From positions 1 through 5,570 of the forward strand of contig JAVWJE010000103.1 in the NCBI GenBank assembly GCA_036639135.1: DNA of 5,570 bases, read 5' to 3'. Each line of letters begins with the position of its first letter. Position 1 is the first letter of the stretch. The stretch is from Carnobacterium_A sp036639135. Lineage in GTDB: Bacteria; Bacillota; Bacilli; Lactobacillales; Carnobacteriaceae. The notes under the pieces are model-generated. The model saw only the letters and a program-made list of their open reading frames with translations, was not told the DNA's origin and did not search any database. This document shows, piece after piece, positions 5,513 to 5,570 of this stretch. The position numbers were made by a program, and so were the translations under genes.

Positions 5513-5570
5513 GGGGGTATAGCTCAGCTGGGAGAGTGTTTGGCTGGCAGCCAAAAGGTCAGGGGTTCGA
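5513..5570 (+). tRNA. tRNA-Ala(GGC), 3' end beyond window
   Basis: The first 58 nt of a tRNA are visible, folding as acceptor 5' strand GGGGGTA (5513-5519), T8 A9, D-stem GCTC (5522-5525) with GAGT (5534-5537), and D-loop AGCTGGGA. The anticodon stem is TTTGG/CCAAA (5539-5543 with 5551-5555), with loop CTGGCAG. The anticodon is GGC at 5546-5548, read as alanine (GCC/GCU codons). Variable loop AGGTC and T-arm AGGGGTTCGA follow to the window edge. The third base of the acceptor is G, consistent with the G3-U70 identity pair of tRNA-Ala, but U70 and CCA lie outside the window. The D-stem has a G-U pair at 10-25. More tRNA genes may follow. Confidence 0.95.

Noticed and set aside
1..5570. Mobile elements, CRISPR arrays, phage-defence or toxin-antitoxin genes
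   Set aside because: No direct repeat array, transposase-like frame, insertion-sequence ends or recognisable defence protein was seen, and all large frames are ordinary chromosomal genes.

Overview
The window is AT-rich DNA from a low-GC Gram-positive bacterium (Firmicutes), most likely a member of the Lactobacillales such as an Enterococcaceae or Carnobacteriaceae relative. The support for this is the rpoY-rnjA gene pair, which is a Firmicutes arrangement, strong AAGGAG-type ribosome binding sites, Firmicutes-type proteins throughout, and a Bacillus/Lactobacillus-style tRNA-Ala. The species cannot be named from sequence alone.

Left part (1-723, minus strand): the 5' part of rnjA (RNase J1, running off the window) lies downstream of rpoY (epsilon subunit of RNA polymerase). 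The two are translationally coupled by an ATGA overlap. Middle (724-1156): a 433-bp divergent intergenic region with no convincing gene. It is rich in symmetric sequence: a 6-bp-arm dyad lying on a candidate promoter, an 11-bp perfect inverted repeat whose arms are 63 bp apart centre to centre, a 14-bp AT-rich inverted repeat, and an extended -10 promoter just ahead of the plus-strand operon.

Right part (1157-5475, plus strand): two half-size ABC exporter genes overlap by ATGA and encode a heterodimeric multidrug-type exporter of the LmrCD/EfrCD/BmrCD/TM287-288 class. Subunit 1 has a non-catalytic Walker B (Asp-Asp) and Gln in place of the H-loop His. Subunit 2 has normal catalytic residues but a broken signature (ISLGQ). 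The pair therefore predicts one catalytic and one degenerate ATP site. A Cof-type HAD phosphatase gene follows after 33 bp with no terminator between. Its stop codon overlaps a perfect TATAAT box, which probably serves the tRNA-Ala(GGC) gene that begins at 5513 and is cut by the window end.

How they fit together: the left genes are housekeeping RNA synthesis and decay functions, the centre is an export operon with a probable metabolite phosphatase, and the right edge starts a tRNA gene or cluster. I found no mobile element, CRISPR array, toxin-antitoxin or phage-defence genes. No new system is evident; the most interesting unexplained sequence is the regulatory region upstream of the exporter.
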